Assembly (NCBI RefSeq): GCF_011058165.1
Contig: NZ_JAALEG010000005.1
Location: 62,001 to 126,000, forward strand
Direction of reading: 5' to 3'
Source of the DNA: Rhodococcus aetherivorans
GTDB lineage: Bacteria; Actinomycetota; Actinomycetes; Mycobacteriales; Mycobacteriaceae
Length of the DNA stretch: 64,000 bases
Position 1 is the stretch's first letter. Each line of letters begins with the position of its first letter. Of the stretch, positions 23,013-32,842 are shown in pieces. The position numbers and the translations under genes were made by a program. Under the pieces are notes generated by a model. The model searched no databases, was not told where the DNA came from, and worked only from the letters and a program-made list of their open reading frames with translations.

Positions 23013-24491
23013 ATGACGGATACGGTGCAGACGACCGGGGGAACGGTTCGGGGCACGCCGACCGACGGAGTGTGGGCCTTTCTGGGCATTCCGTACGCGG
23101 CCGCCCCGGTGGGGGCGGTGCGGTTCGCGGCCCCGGGCCCGGCGCCGCGTTGGGACGGTGTCCGCGACGCCGCCACGCCCGGCCCCACCTGCCCTCAGGC
23201 GCCGTACGCCGCTCCGGCGGCCGCATTGCTCGGCAACGTCATCGCACCCGGCGACGAGTGCCTGAATCTGTCCGTGTGGACACCCGATCCGGGCGCCTCC
23301 GGGTTGCCGGTGATGGTGTGGATCCACGGTGGCGCGTTCACCCGCGGCTCGAACCGGATCGACAGTTACGACGGACGCGCCTTCGCGCGCGACGGTGTGG
23401 TGCTGGTCGGCATCAACTACCGACTCGGCGTCACCGGGTTCCTGTCGCTCGACGGCGCGCCGGACAATCGTGGCCTGCTGGATCAGCTCGCCGCGCTGCG
23501 CTGGGTGCAGGACAACATCCGGGCCTTCGGCGGCAACCCGGACAACGTGACGGTGTTCGGCGAGTCGGCGGGCGGGATGAGCGTGGCTGCGTTGCTGGCC
23601 TCGCCCGCCGCGAGCGGACTGTTCCACCGCGCCGTCGTGCAGAGCGGCAACGCCACGGCCGCCTCGGACCTCGAGGACGCGCGCCGGGTGGGGGCTGTCC
23701 TCGCCGACCGCCTGGGTGTGCCGGCCACGGCCGAGGCGTTCGGGGCCCTCGCCCCGGACGTCCTGCAGGCGGCCCAGGACGCTCTCGGGCTCGACCTCGC
23801 CCAGAATCCGGACCCGGCCCGGTGGGGCGGGTCGGTGGTGCAGCGCGGCTTGGGCGTGATGAGCATGTTCCCGACGATCGACGGGGAGATTCTGCCGTCG
23901 TTGCCGATCGACGCGATCGCCGCCGGAGCGGGCACGGGTGTGCCGGTGCTGGCCGGCACGACCACGGACGAGTTCCGCTTCTTCCTGGTGCCGACCGGTA
24001 TCGCCGCGGCGATCACCGACGACAACCTGCCGTTCGTCCTGCAGCGGTACGGGATCGATCCCGCGCTCGCCGACCTGTACGCGGCCCACCGGCCGGGCGC
24101 GACTCCCGGCGACGTGCTCGCCGCCGTCCTCACCGATTACGCCTTCCGGTCGGGCACGGTCACCCTGGCCGACGCGGTCGCCCGCCGCGGTGGCACGGCG
24201 TGGTTGTACGAGTTCGCCTGGCCGAGCCCGGTGCAGGATCTGCGGGCGTGCCATGCCCTCGAGATCGCGTTCGTCTTCGACCGCCTCGACGTCTCCCACC
24301 GGCTCACCGGCGATCGGCCCCCGCAGGCCCTCGCCGACGAGATGCACCGCGCCTGGGTGCAGTTCGCGACCACGGGAGGTCCGGGATGGGCAACGATCGG
24401 TGCCTCGCGGCCGGTCCGGGTGTTCGGCGGTGAGGGTGATCCGGTGGTGGCCGATCCGCGCGCCGACGAGCTGGCGTGCTGGATCGGGTGA
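23013..24491 (+). CDS. Type B carboxylesterase
   Basis: A 492-aa alpha/beta-hydrolase of the carboxylesterase/lipase family. The oxyanion-hole segment is MVWIHGGAFTRGSN (near residue 103), the nucleophile Ser is in VTVFGESAGGMSV (near 188), the acid Glu is in TTTDEFRFF (near 313) and the catalytic His is in ACHALEIAFVF (near 413). EDECLNLSVW-like GDECLNLSVWTP is present, also typical. There is no signal peptide, so it is cytoplasmic. GAGGAG precedes ATG 23013. Substrate unknown. Confidence 0.9.
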   Translation: MTDTVQTTGGTVRGTPTDGVWAFLGIPYAAAPVGAVRFAAPGPAPRWDGVRDAATPGPTCPQAPYAAPAAALLGNVIAPGDECLNLSVWTPDPGASGLPVMVWIHGGAFTRGSNRIDSYDGRAFARDGVVLVGINYRLGVTGFLSLDGAPDNRGLLDQLAALRWVQDNIRAFGGNPDNVTVFGESAGGMSVAALLASPAASGLFHRAVVQSGNATAASDLEDARRVGAVLADRLGVPATAEAFGALAPDVLQAAQDALGLDLAQNPDPARWGGSVVQRGLGVMSMFPTIDGEILPSLPIDAIAAGAGTGVPVLAGTTTDEFRFFLVPTGIAAAITDDNLPFVLQRYGIDPALADLYAAHRPGATPGDVLAAVLTDYAFRSGTVTLADAVARRGGTAWLYEFAWPSPVQDLRACHALEIAFVFDRLDVSHRLTGDRPPQALADEMHRAWVQFATTGGPGWATIGASRPVRVFGGEGDPVVADPRADELACWIG

Positions 24492-24553
24492 CGTCGCAGC
24501 GGAATCCGTGAGGGCAGCGCCCGCGGCGGGTAGGGCGGCCGCACGGTATCCCG

Positions 24554-24742
24554 GTGCCCGGAGGCGTCGCCCTGCGCCGGGGCTGGATCACCCAGCTCGC
24601 GAATCGCACGCCGACCCGGTATCCGGGCTGGTATTCGGTGCACCCGTCCGGGCCGCCGACGCTGTGGGAGGGCGGTGGCCGCATCCCGGCGGAGCGGACC
24701 GTCACGTGGGACTGTGTCCTCCTCGACACGCAGGGGTGCTGA
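24554..24742 (+). CDS. Possible small protein, 62 aa
   Basis: A GTG-started frame in the 260-base gap between the esterase and the next gene. The peptide has a protein-like composition (PGWYSVHPSGPPTLWEGGGR, ending TWDCVLLDTQGC) with two Cys and several Trp, unlike Arg-rich shadow frames. There is no clear ribosome binding site and no known family. Treat as doubtful. Confidence 0.3.
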   Translation: MPGGVALRRGWITQLANRTPTRYPGWYSVHPSGPPTLWEGGGRIPAERTVTWDCVLLDTQGC

Positions 24743-24752
24743 GCGGCCGGTG

Positions 24753-25469
24753 CTACGGCTCCGGGCCGGCGACGATCTGCTCGACCCGATCGTGGAAGAT
24801 CCGCCAGCGCCGCTCGTTCTCGTGCGTGAGCACCGCGCTCTGCGCCGCGAGATCGGCGGCGTGGTCGATCATTTCCGCGGCCGAGAAGACGTAACGTGGC
24901 GCGATGCGGTCCCCGGCGAGGTCCGCGCGCAGGGCGGCTGCGGTGAAGTCGATGCGTCCCAGGATCGCGACCGCCCGGTCGAGGTTGCGGGCGACGAGTT
25001 GGGCCGTCGTCGCGCACTGCCAGTCGTTGGTGACGATGCGGTGCCGTTCGGCGAGCAGGTCCGCCAGGCCCGGGTAGGCCAGCAGCGCCTCGAGCACGTC
25101 CCAGGCGGTCGCCATGGCGTCGGCGAGCCACTGCCCGGTCGTCCGGTTCGCCTCGGCGAGCGCCCCGAGGTCGGCCTTCAGTCTGGTGATCTCGGCGGGT
25201 TCGTCGCCGCTCTCCATGAACAGGATGCCGAGCGTCTCGGTGGCCCGATCGTCGTTGAGGTCGGGCGCGCCGGCGAACGGGCTCGGCGACGTCCGTTCGA
25301 GTGGTGCGACGACCGACCACCGCTCGGCGAGCGCCTTCAGGGCACGTGAGCTGCGGTGCAGCCGGATCACGTCGTGGAACGGCGATTCGGAATAGAACTT
25401 CTCGTGCTCGCGGTGGAACCGGGCGAGGTTACGCACCGTGAGCAGCAGCTGGTCCCGCTCCGCCTCCAT
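24753..25469 (-). CDS. Hypothetical protein, 238 aa
   Basis: A soluble, largely alpha-helical protein that I do not recognise. It starts MEAERDQLLLTVRNLARFHR; the earlier in-frame start at 25490 adds seven residues. The middle has ADLGALAEANRTTGQWLADA and the C-terminal half has IDFTAAALRADLAGDRI and AEMIDHAADLAAQSAVLTHE, suggesting a helical bundle. No catalytic motif or membrane segment. Convergent with the possible small ORF and 81 bases from the copA stop. Confidence 0.7.
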   Translation of the reverse strand: MEAERDQLLLTVRNLARFHREHEKFYSESPFHDVIRLHRSSRALKALAERWSVVAPLERTSPSPFAGAPDLNDDRATETLGILFMESGDEPAEITRLKADLGALAEANRTTGQWLADAMATAWDVLEALLAYPGLADLLAERHRIVTNDWQCATTAQLVARNLDRAVAILGRIDFTAAALRADLAGDRIAPRYVFSAAEMIDHAADLAAQSAVLTHENERRWRIFHDRVEQIVAGPEP

Positions 25470-25550
25470 GGCACGAGCGTGACACAGCACGACGACGCGC
25501 TGCCGGCGAATCGGAGACCTTCCGCCGGCAGCGCGTCGTGGGTGCGGGCC

Positions 25551-27791
25551 TCAGCGGGGGCTGAACCGCCGCAGCCGCAGGCTGTTGCTGACCACGAACA
25601 CCGAGCTGAACGCCATCGCCGCGCCGGCGATCAGCGGGTTGAGCAACCCGAGCGCCGCGAGCGGCAGGGCCGCGACGTTGTAGGCGAACGCCCAGAACAG
25701 GTTGCCCTTGATGGTGCGCAGGGTGGCGCGGGCGAGCCGGATCGCGTCGGGAGCGGCCCGCAGGTCGCCGCGCACGAGCGTCAGGTCGGAGGCCTCGATC
25801 GCGACGTCGGTGCCGGTGCCCATCGCCAGTCCGAGGTCTGCCTGGGCGAGGGCGGCCGCGTCGTTGACGCCGTCGCCGATCATGGCGACGACCCGGCCCT
25901 CGTCCTGCAGCCTCTTGACCACGTCGACCTTGTCGGCGGGCAGGACCTCGGCGATGACCTCGTCGATGCCGACCTGCTTCGCGACGGTCTCGGCGGCGCT
26001 GCGGTTGTCGCCGGTGAGCAGCACCGGCCGCAGGCCGAGTTCGCGCAGATCGGCGATCGCCGACGCGGAGGTGTCCTTGATGGTGTCCGAGACGACGACG
26101 ATCGCCCGGATGCGCCCGTCCCAGGCGATCCACACCGGTGTGCGGCCCTCGGCCTCGGCGGCCCCGGCGCTCCGTCGCAGCGATTCGGGCGCGGTCAGCG
26201 ACCACTCGTCGCGCAGCCAGGACAGCCGGCCCGCGAGCACGGCGTGTCCGTCGACGACACCGGAAACCCCTCGTCCACCGTGGTTTTCGAAGCTTTCCAC
26301 CGGCGAGAGAGCCCCGGTGGCCGCGGCCCGGTCGGCGACGGCGCGCCCGATGGGGTGCTCGGAGGCGTGCTCGAGCGACCCCGCCAGGTGCAGCGCCTCG
26401 TCCTCGGAGCCGCCGTCCGCCGCGTGCACCGCGGCCACGGCCATGCGGCCGGTGGTGACGGTGCCCGTCTTGTCGAGCACGACGGTGTCGACGCGGCGGG
26501 TGGATTCGAGGATCTGCGGTCCCTTGATCAGGATGCCGAGCTGGGCGCCGCGGCCGGTGCCGACGAGCAGTGCGGTCGGGGTCGCGAGGCCCAGCGCGCA
26601 GGGGCAGGCGATGATCAGTACTGCGACGGCAGCGGTGAACGCCGCGGTCACCGAGTTGCCCGTGAGGAGCCAGCCGGCGAGGGTGAGCAGCGACAGCCCG
26701 ATGACGATCGGGACGAACACCGCCGACACCCGGTCTGCGAGCCGCTGCACCTCGGCCTTGCCGTTCTGCGCCTCCGTCACCAGCCGCGCCATCTGAGCGA
26801 GCTGGGTGTCGGCGCCGACGCGGGTCGCGCGGACCACGAGCCGGCCGCCGGCGTTGACGGTCGCGCCGACGACGGGGTCCGCGGGCCCGACCTCGACGGG
26901 CACGGGTTCGCCGGTGAGCATCGACGCGTCGACGGCGGAGGTGCCGGAGACGACGACGCCGTCGGTGGCGATCTTCTCGCCGGGACGCACGACGAACCGG
27001 TCGCCGACGGTGAGCCGGCCGATCGGGATCCGGGTTTCGGTGTCACCGTCGCCCAGCACGGCGACGTCCTTGGCGCCCATGTCGAGCAGTGCCCGCAGGG
27101 CCGCGCCCGACTGCCGCTTGGCGCGGGCCTCGAAATAGCGCCCCGCGAGAATGAAGGTGGTGACGGCGGCGGCGACCTCGAGATAGATGTGCGGCTCGGA
27201 GCTTCCGGTGGGGAGCAGGTCGAACGTCATCCGCATCCCGGTCATGCCGGCGTGGGTGAAGAACAACGCCCACAGCGACCAGAGGTACGCGGCCGTGACG
27301 CCGACGGAGATGAGGGTGTCCATCGTGGCGGCGCCGTGGCGGGCGTTGGTCCAGGCGGCGCGGTGGAACGGCAGTGCCCCCCACACCACGACGGGGGAGG
27401 CGAGGGTCAGGGTCAGCCACTGCCAGTTGTCGAACTGCAGCGCCGGGATCATCGACAGCAGTACCACCGGCACGGTGAGGACCGCGGAGACGGTCAGGCG
27501 CTGACGCCAGGCGGCGGCCTCGTCCGGTTCGGGGGCGGCCTCGGTGGCCTCCTCGGCCCGGGGCGGGGCGGGGAGCGCGGCGGTGTAGCCGGTCGCCTCG
27601 ACCGTCGCGACGAGGTCGTCGGGGACGACCCCGTGCGCATAGGTGACCTTCGCCTTCTCCGTCGCGTAGTTGACGGTGGCGGTCACGCCGTCCATCCGGT
27701 TGAGCTTCTTCTCGATGCGCGCCGCGCAGGAGGCGCAGGTCATGCCGCCGATCGAGAGTTCTACCTCGTGCACCATCTCACCCGTGGTCAT
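25551..27791 (-). CDS. copA: Copper-exporting P1B-type ATPase
   Basis: A 746-aa heavy-metal ATPase. One N-terminal HMA domain carries GMTCASC (Cys19, Cys22). Eight membrane segments follow, with the transport motif [10 protein letters not shown] near residue 395, phosphorylation motif DKTGTVTTG, and hinge [13 protein letters not shown] with a CASC HMA is the CopA (Cu+) type. It exports Cu(I) from the cytoplasm. It is the second gene behind the copZ-like gene and its CsoR-type operator, 27 bases downstream. Confidence 0.93.
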   Translation of the reverse strand: MTTGEMVHEVELSIGGMTCASCAARIEKKLNRMDGVTATVNYATEKAKVTYAHGVVPDDLVATVEATGYTAALPAPPRAEEATEAAPEPDEAAAWRQRLTVSAVLTVPVVLLSMIPALQFDNWQWLTLTLASPVVVWGALPFHRAAWTNARHGAATMDTLISVGVTAAYLWSLWALFFTHAGMTGMRMTFDLLPTGSSEPHIYLEVAAAVTTFILAGRYFEARAKRQSGAALRALLDMGAKDVAVLGDGDTETRIPIGRLTVGDRFVVRPGEKIATDGVVVSGTSAVDASMLTGEPVPVEVGPADPVVGATVNAGGRLVVRATRVGADTQLAQMARLVTEAQNGKAEVQRLADRVSAVFVPIVIGLSLLTLAGWLLTGNSVTAAFTAAVAVLIIACPCALGLATPTALLVGTGRGAQLGILIKGPQILESTRRVDTVVLDKTGTVTTGRMAVAAVHAADGGSEDEALHLAGSLEHASEHPIGRAVADRAAATGALSPVESFENHGGRGVSGVVDGHAVLAGRLSWLRDEWSLTAPESLRRSAGAAEAEGRTPVWIAWDGRIRAIVVVSDTIKDTSASAIADLRELGLRPVLLTGDNRSAAETVAKQVGIDEVIAEVLPADKVDVVKRLQDEGRVVAMIGDGVNDAAALAQADLGLAMGTGTDVAIEASDLTLVRGDLRAAPDAIRLARATLRTIKGNLFWAFAYNVAALPLAALGLLNPLIAGAAMAFSSVFVVSNSLRLRRFSPR

Positions 27792-27818
27792 GGGCGGGTC
27801 CCTTCTCGGGTCGGCGGG

Positions 27819-28136
27819 TCACTGCGGGGCGAGGCGGTAGTCGCCGGCCTCGTCGAGCGCGGTGGCGACGGCCTCGTCGTCGATTCCGTCGACGCTGGTC
27901 ACCGTGACGGTGGAGACGCCGCCCGCGACCAGTTCGACGTGTACGTCCTCGACGCCGGGCAGGGCGCGCAGTTCCTCGGTGACGGCGCCGGCGCAGTGGC
28001 CGCAGGTCATGCCGACGACGGGGAAGGCCTGGGTGTTCATTCGGGGGTCCTCACTGCTCGGTCCGGTCGGTTCGGTGGGGTGGCTGCCGCAGCGGCAGCC
28101 GCTGGCCGTGTCGGTCAGGGGCAGGAGCCGGGTCAT
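27819..28136 (-). CDS. copZ: CopZ-like heavy-metal-associated protein, possibly with a Cys/His N-terminal extension
   Basis: The HMA domain (last 73 residues) has VVGMTCGHCAGAV with the metal-binding Cys pair of copper chaperones. A start at ATG 28038-28040 gives only this domain and has GAGG upstream. The longer start used here, ATG 28134-28136, has GAGGAG seven bases upstream and adds 32 residues including GCRCGSH, which could bind metal. Both may be used. The protein should hand Cu(I) to CopA, encoded just downstream. The promoter region holds a CsoR-like operator. Confidence 0.75.
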   Translation of the reverse strand: MTRLLPLTDTASGCRCGSHPTEPTGPSSEDPRMNTQAFPVVGMTCGHCAGAVTEELRALPGVEDVHVELVAGGVSTVTVTSVDGIDDEAVATALDEAGDYRLAPQ

Positions 28137-28169
28137 CGCGATTCTCCTCTGCGTGGGTGCACCCCATTT

Positions 28170-28186
28170 ATACCCCCTAGGGGTAT
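28170..28186. promoter_or_regulatory. CsoR/RicR-type copper operator upstream of copZ-copA
   Basis: ATACCCCCTAGGGGTAT matches the TACCCC/GGGGTA palindrome bound by CsoR-family copper repressors. On the minus strand its end merges with TATAAAT (28171-28165), a plausible -10, so a bound repressor would block transcription. A near-identical site lies at 35208-35224. Confidence 0.85.
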
Positions 28187-28338
28187 TGAACCGCCAGGGC
28201 GGGACGTGCTCTTCATCGAATCTTCAGGAATGCCGCGTGCCGTCGGGGCGGGACAAGGCCCGGAAAGCGGCGGGCCGGCCCGCTTTATCCTGAGAACCTC
28301 CGACAGGACCGACGGCAAGGATGTGAGGCGACACCGAG

Positions 28339-30720
28339 GTGAACGACGAGACTTCGGCCCGCGCCCTGTTCCCGGAATCGGATCCCACCGCGACCGCCCA
28401 CCGCGCCGCCGACTGGGCGTCGACCGCGCTGGGGCCGATCGACACCTGGCCTGCCGAACTGACGGCGGCCGTGCGGACCGTCGTTCCGTCGCGGGTGCCC
28501 ATGCTGCTGTGCTGGGGCCCCGAACTGGTGCAGATCTTCAACGACGCCTTCCGGCCCCTCCTCGGCGAGAAGTTTCCGGCGGCGGTCGCCCAGCGGGCCT
28601 CCGAGTGCTGGGGCGAGATCTGGGACTTCGTCGGCGCCCTCTTCGCCCAGGCGCAACGCGGGGAGCCGACCCTGTCGGAGCGGATGCAGTTGTTCATGCA
28701 CCGATTCGGCTACACGGAAGAGACGTACTGGACGTTCTCCTACAGCCCCGTCCGGGCCGCCGACGGCACCGTCGCGGGCATCTTCGTCGCCACCACGGAC
28801 GTCACCGAGCAGGTGCTCGCCGAGCGCCGGGCCGCCGTCCTGCGGGAACTCGGCCAGCTCTCGATGACGGAGACCGATACCGCCGACGATGCCTGCCGGG
28901 CTGCGCTCGGCCTGCTCGCCGGCCACGAGGACGATCTGCCGTTCGGCAGTGCCCACCTGTGCCGCGACGAGGTGACGGTGACGGTCGCCGAGTTCGGCAC
29001 CGCTCCCGGCGCCGCGTCGGACCTGCCGGAGGTGATCGCCCGGGTCGCCGAGTCCGGCAAGGCCGAGACCGTCGCGGACCTCGGCCGCGACGGCGACACC
29101 GCGGTGGTCCTGCCGCTCCCGGTCTCCGCTGGTGGCCCGGCCGGCTCCCTCATGCTCGGCATCAGCCGGTTCCGCGAGCTGAACGAGCAGTACCGGGTGT
29201 TCCTCGATATGGTCGCGGTCCGCGTGTCCACGGCCCTGTCCGATGCGCAGGCCTACGAGGCCGAACGCCGGCGGGCGGCCGAACTCGCCGAGCTCGACGC
29301 CGCCAAGAGCCGGTTCTTCGAGAACGTCAGCCACGAGTTCCGCACCCCGCTGACGCTGCTCCTCGGGCCGCTGCAGACCCTGCTCGACGAGCACGCCGCC
29401 GCGCTGCCACCCGCCCAGGTCGACGCCGTCGCGGCGGCGCGGCGGGCCGCCCTGCGCCTGCAGCGGCTCGTCGACATGCTGCTCGACGTTGCGCGTGGGG
29501 ACGCCGGCCGGCTCGACGCCCACACCGAGCCCACCGACATCGTCGCGGTGACGCGCGAGGCCGCCGAACTGTTCCGCGACGCCGCGGACCGCGCGGGGCT
29601 CGCGCTCCTCGTCGACGTCGACAATGTGCCGACCCGGTACGTGGCGACCGACCGGGCGATGTGGACGCACATCGTGCTGAATCTGCTGTCCAACGCGATG
29701 AAGTTCACGCCGGAGGGATCGGTCGCCGTGTCCCTGCGGGGTGACGGGGCGAACCTGGTGCTGCGTGTCGCCGACACCGGCACAGGCATCGCGGAGGCCG
29801 AGCGGGGCAAGATCTTCGACCGCTTCTACCAGATCGGCGACCGGTCCGGCCGCAGCCGCGAGGGCTCGGGCATCGGGCTGTCTCTTGTCGCGCAATTCGT
29901 TGCCGCCCTGGGTGGTTCGGTGTCCGTCGACGCCGTCGCCCCGCACGGCTCGGTGTTCACGGTGACGGTGCCCGCGGTGCCGAGCGCGCAGCCGGCACCA
30001 CGCGCCGCGGACGACGTCGTGGCGTCCGCCGGCGCGGCGTATCTGGGGGAGGCCGAGGCGTGGCGGCCCGTCGCGACCCCCGGCGCCGGACCGCGCGAGG
30101 GGCAACCGCGCCTGCTCCTCGTCGAGGACAACGCGGACATGCGTGACCATCTCGTCGACCTGCTCGCCGCGCAGGGTTGGCACGTCGACGTCACCGCCGA
30201 CGCCGAGTCCGCGCTCGAGCGGATCCGGACGGAGGTTCCCGACCTGCTCCTCAGCGACGTCATGCTGCCCGGACGTAGCGGGTTGTCGCTGCTGCAGGAC
30301 GTGCGGGGCGACGAACGGCTGGTGCGGCTGCCGGTGATCCTGCTCACGGCCCGGGCCGGATCGGAGTCCGCCGTCGAGGGGCTGCGGGCCGGTGCCGACG
30401 ACTACGTCGTCAAGCCGTTCCATCCCAGCGAGCTGATCGCCCGGGTCCGCGTGCACCTGGAGATGTCGCGGCTGCGGGAGGCGTTGCTCGCCGCCGGCGA
30501 GCGCGAGGCCGCCTCGCTCCGGACCGCCTTGGACACACGGAGTGTCACGAGCCGGGCCGTGGGCCTGCTCATGGCAGCGCACCGGGTCGACGCGGACACC
30601 GCGTTCGCGCAGCTGTCGGCGATGTCGCAGGCGACGAACGTCAAGGTCCGCACCCTCGCGGCCGAGATCGTCGAGAACTTCACGGCGTCGCTCGCCGAGC
30701 CGGGGCCGCCACAGCCGTGA
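28339..30720 (+). CDS. Hybrid sensor histidine kinase with REC and C-terminal ANTAR domain
   Basis: A 793-aa cytoplasmic multidomain protein. A PAS-like region (about 45-155, with WGPELVQIFNDAFRPLLG) and a GAF-like region (about 165-320) precede HisKA with His332 (FENVSHEFRTPL), an HATPase domain (NLLSNAMKF, VADTGTGI, GSGIGLSL) to about 550, then a receiver with Asp640 (LLSDVMLPGRSG) and Lys in DDYVVKPF. The last 75 residues (SRAVGLLMAAHRVDADTAFA onward) are an ANTAR RNA-binding domain, used for antitermination. GTG start at 28339. The fusion of kinase, receiver and ANTAR is unusual and suggests phosphorylation-controlled transcript antitermination; targets unknown. It diverges from copZ-copA. 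Confidence 0.85.
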   Translation: MNDETSARALFPESDPTATAHRAADWASTALGPIDTWPAELTAAVRTVVPSRVPMLLCWGPELVQIFNDAFRPLLGEKFPAAVAQRASECWGEIWDFVGALFAQAQRGEPTLSERMQLFMHRFGYTEETYWTFSYSPVRAADGTVAGIFVATTDVTEQVLAERRAAVLRELGQLSMTETDTADDACRAALGLLAGHEDDLPFGSAHLCRDEVTVTVAEFGTAPGAASDLPEVIARVAESGKAETVADLGRDGDTAVVLPLPVSAGGPAGSLMLGISRFRELNEQYRVFLDMVAVRVSTALSDAQAYEAERRRAAELAELDAAKSRFFENVSHEFRTPLTLLLGPLQTLLDEHAAALPPAQVDAVAAARRAALRLQRLVDMLLDVARGDAGRLDAHTEPTDIVAVTREAAELFRDAADRAGLALLVDVDNVPTRYVATDRAMWTHIVLNLLSNAMKFTPEGSVAVSLRGDGANLVLRVADTGTGIAEAERGKIFDRFYQIGDRSGRSREGSGIGLSLVAQFVAALGGSVSVDAVAPHGSVFTVTVPAVPSAQPAPRAADDVVASAGAAYLGEAEAWRPVATPGAGPREGQPRLLLVEDNADMRDHLVDLLAAQGWHVDVTADAESALERIRTEVPDLLLSDVMLPGRSGLSLLQDVRGDERLVRLPVILLTARAGSESAVEGLRAGADDYVVKPFHPSELIARVRVHLEMSRLREALLAAGEREAASLRTALDTRSVTSRAVGLLMAAHRVDADTAFAQLSAMSQATNVKVRTLAAEIVENFTASLAEPGPPQP

Positions 30721-30773
30721 CGGGGCCGCCGGCGTCGGGCCCTGCCGATTCCGGACCGGCTCGGGTCGGCCGG

Positions 30774-30779
30774 TAAACT
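30774..30779 (+). promoter_or_regulatory. Probable -10 element of purS-purQ
   Basis: TAAACT, about 55 bases before the purS start, in the short gap after the hybrid kinase gene. Similar hexamers precede purL (TAGACT) and purF (TAGAAT). No convincing -35 is visible. Confidence 0.35.
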
Positions 30780-30834
30780 GCGGGCTGTCCGGTGTCCGTC
30801 CCCGGGCGCCAGCACTACTACCGAGGAGCAGCAC

Positions 30835-31080
30835 GTGGCTCGTGTCGTCGTCGAAGTCATGCCCAAGGCCGAGATTCTCGATCCTCAGGGCCAGGCCATT
30901 GTCGGGGCGCTGTCGCGACTGGGCTTCGCGGGCGTGTCCGACGTCCGTCAGGGAAAGCGCTTCGAGCTCGAGGTCGACGGCAGCGTCGACGACGCCGAGG
31001 TCGAGAAGATCGCCGAGGCTCTGCTCGCCAACACGGTCATCGAGGACTGGACCGTGCGGCGGATCGACGGTGACGCATGA
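30835..31080 (+). CDS. purS: Phosphoribosylformylglycinamidine synthase subunit PurS
   Basis: An 81-aa protein starting [20 protein letters not shown], with GLSRLGF-like [20 protein letters not shown] following, standard PurS. It bridges PurL and PurQ in the FGAM synthase complex of purine synthesis. GTG 30835 has GAGGAG nearby. It overlaps purQ by four bases (ATGA). Confidence 0.95.
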   Translation: MARVVVEVMPKAEILDPQGQAIVGALSRLGFAGVSDVRQGKRFELEVDGSVDDAEVEKIAEALLANTVIEDWTVRRIDGDA

Positions 31081-31754
31081 GTGCCCGCGTCGGAGTCATC
31101 ACCTTCCCGGGCACGCTCGACGACATCGATGCGGCCCGCGCCGTCGAACTCGCCGGCGGTGAGGCCGTCAGCCTCTGGCACGGCGACGCCGACCTGAGGG
31201 GAGTCGACGCGGTCATCGTGCCGGGTGGCTTCTCCTACGGCGACTACCTGCGCTGCGGCGCCATCGCGCGGTTCGCCCCGGTCATGGGCAAGGTCGTCGA
31301 GGCCGCTCGGGGCGGGATGCCGGTGCTCGGCATCTGCAACGGCTTCCAGGTGCTGTGCGAGGCGGGTCTGCTGCCGGGAGCCCTCACCCGCAACGAGGGC
31401 CTGCACTTCATCTGCCGCGACCAGTGGCTGAAGGTGGAGTCGAACACCACCGCGTGGACCACCCGCTACGAGGCCGGGGCCGAGATCCTGGTGCCCCTCA
31501 AGTCGGGTGAGGGCCGGTTCCAGGCCTCGGAGAAGGTGCTGGACGAACTCGAGGGTGAGGGCCGCGTGGTGTTCCGCTACGCCGGCGACAACCCGAACGG
31601 CTCCCAGCGCGGCATCGCGGGCATCTCGTCGGCGAACGGCCGCGTCGTCGGCCTGATGCCGCACCCCGAGCACGCCACCGAAGCGCTCACCGGTCCCAGC
31701 GACGACGGGCTCGGCATGTTCTACAGCGTTCTCGACGCGGTCGTCTCCGCCTGA
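31077..31754 (+). CDS. purQ: Phosphoribosylformylglycinamidine synthase, glutaminase subunit PurQ
   Basis: A 225-aa class I glutamine amidotransferase. The nucleophile Cys is in [14 protein letters not shown] (near residue 87) and the His/Glu pair in [11 protein letters not shown] (near 196). It releases ammonia for PurL (encoded 9 kb downstream). Its 3' end overlaps the convergent histidine kinase gene by 34 bases. Confidence 0.95.
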   Translation: MSARVGVITFPGTLDDIDAARAVELAGGEAVSLWHGDADLRGVDAVIVPGGFSYGDYLRCGAIARFAPVMGKVVEAARGGMPVLGICNGFQVLCEAGLLPGALTRNEGLHFICRDQWLKVESNTTAWTTRYEAGAEILVPLKSGEGRFQASEKVLDELEGEGRVVFRYAGDNPNGSQRGIAGISSANGRVVGLMPHPEHATEALTGPSDDGLGMFYSVLDAVVSA

Positions 31755-32842
31755 TTCCCGTTCGTGGGCAGGGTCAGGTCGAAGCGGGCACCGCGCCCCG
31801 GCCCGTCGCTCGCGGCCGTGAGATTGCCGCCGTGGGCGCGGGCGAGACTGCGCGCGATGGTCAGGCCCAGGCCGCTGCCGCCGGGGCTGCGGGCCGGATC
31901 GATCCGGTGGAACCGCTCGAACACCGCGTCGAGCTGATCCGCGGGGATGCCGTCGCCCGTGTCGCGGACCCGCACCCGCACGGCCGCCCGGTCCGCGCGC
32001 TCGCACGTGACGACCACCCGGCCCCCGGCCGGCGTGTGACGCAGGGCGTTCTCGAGCAGGTTCGCCAGGATCTGCGCCACTCGCTGCGAATCGAACCGGA
32101 CCGGCGGCAGCGCCTCGGGCAGCTCCGTCCCGAGCCCGACCTGCTTGTCGGCGAACCGCGGTGCCGCGGCCGAGACCGATGCCGTCACCGCCGCGGCGAG
32201 GTCGCCCTCCTCGGGGTGCAGGGCGAGCGCGTGCTCGTCCGCGGCGGAGAGGTCGGACAGGTCCGACACGAGACGCCGCAGCCGGTCGAGCTGGTGGTGC
32301 ATCACCTGCCACGAGGTGGCGTCGGCGGGCAGTACGTCGTCCTCGATGCCCTCGAGGTAGGCCTCGAGCGTGGCCACGGGTGTGCGCAGTTCGTGGGCGA
32401 GATCGTCGAGCAGCCGGCGTCGTGAGAGCTCCGTGCTGTGCAGGCGGCCCGCCATGTCGGCGAAGGCGTTCTCGAGCCGGGCGAAGTCCGCGTCGCCGGA
32501 CCGGGTGATCGGCACGTCGTAGCGGCCGCGGGCGACGTGGCCCGCGGCCTCCACCAGCCGGCCCACCGGCGCGGTGATGCGGCGCACCAGGACCACGGAC
32601 GTGATCGCCGCGGCACCGAGCGCGACGGCTGCCCCGGCGGCGAGCGCGACCGCCCCGGCCTGCGCGAACGCCTCCTCGGTGTGAAGGCGGACCTGCGTGT
32701 CCTCCACGCCCGCGTGGGCGAGGTGGTAGTGGAACAGCGGGGCGGCCACCAGCGTCGCGACGACGGTGAGCGTCGCGGCCCCGACGAACAGCACGAGCAG
32801 TTGCGCGATCAGCAGCCGCCCGCGCAGTCCCAGCCGGTTCAC
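31721..32842 (-). CDS. Two-component sensor histidine kinase
   Basis: A 373-aa membrane sensor. Two membrane helices (about 8-33 and 63-86) enclose a very short external segment of about 30 residues with [12 protein letters not shown] follows (about 88-140), then HisKA with His150 ([16 protein letters not shown]) and HATPase ([29 protein letters not shown]). GTG 32842 overlaps the stop of the response regulator gene, so the pair is coupled. The small His-bearing sensor loop and the copper genes around it make metal sensing conceivable, but this is inference. The stop lies within the purQ 3' end. Confidence 0.9.
   Translation of the reverse strand: MNRLGLRGRLLIAQLLVLFVGAATLTVVATLVAAPLFHYHLAHAGVEDTQVRLHTEEAFAQAGAVALAAGAAVALGAAAITSVVLVRRITAPVGRLVEAAGHVARGRYDVPITRSGDADFARLENAFADMAGRLHSTELSRRRLLDDLAHELRTPVATLEAYLEGIEDDVLPADATSWQVMHHQLDRLRRLVSDLSDLSAADEHALALHPEEGDLAAAVTASVSAAAPRFADKQVGLGTELPEALPPVRFDSQRVAQILANLLENALRHTPAGGRVVVTCERADRAAVRVRVRDTGDGIPADQLDAVFERFHRIDPARSPGGSGLGLTIARSLARAHGGNLTAASDGPGRGARFDLTLPTNGNQAETTASRTL

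Noticed and set aside
25356-29744. 1462-residue plus-strand frame across copA and the hybrid kinase
   Set aside because: Antisense to copA with repetitive Gly/Asp/Arg composition and running through a real promoter region; no domain recognisable.
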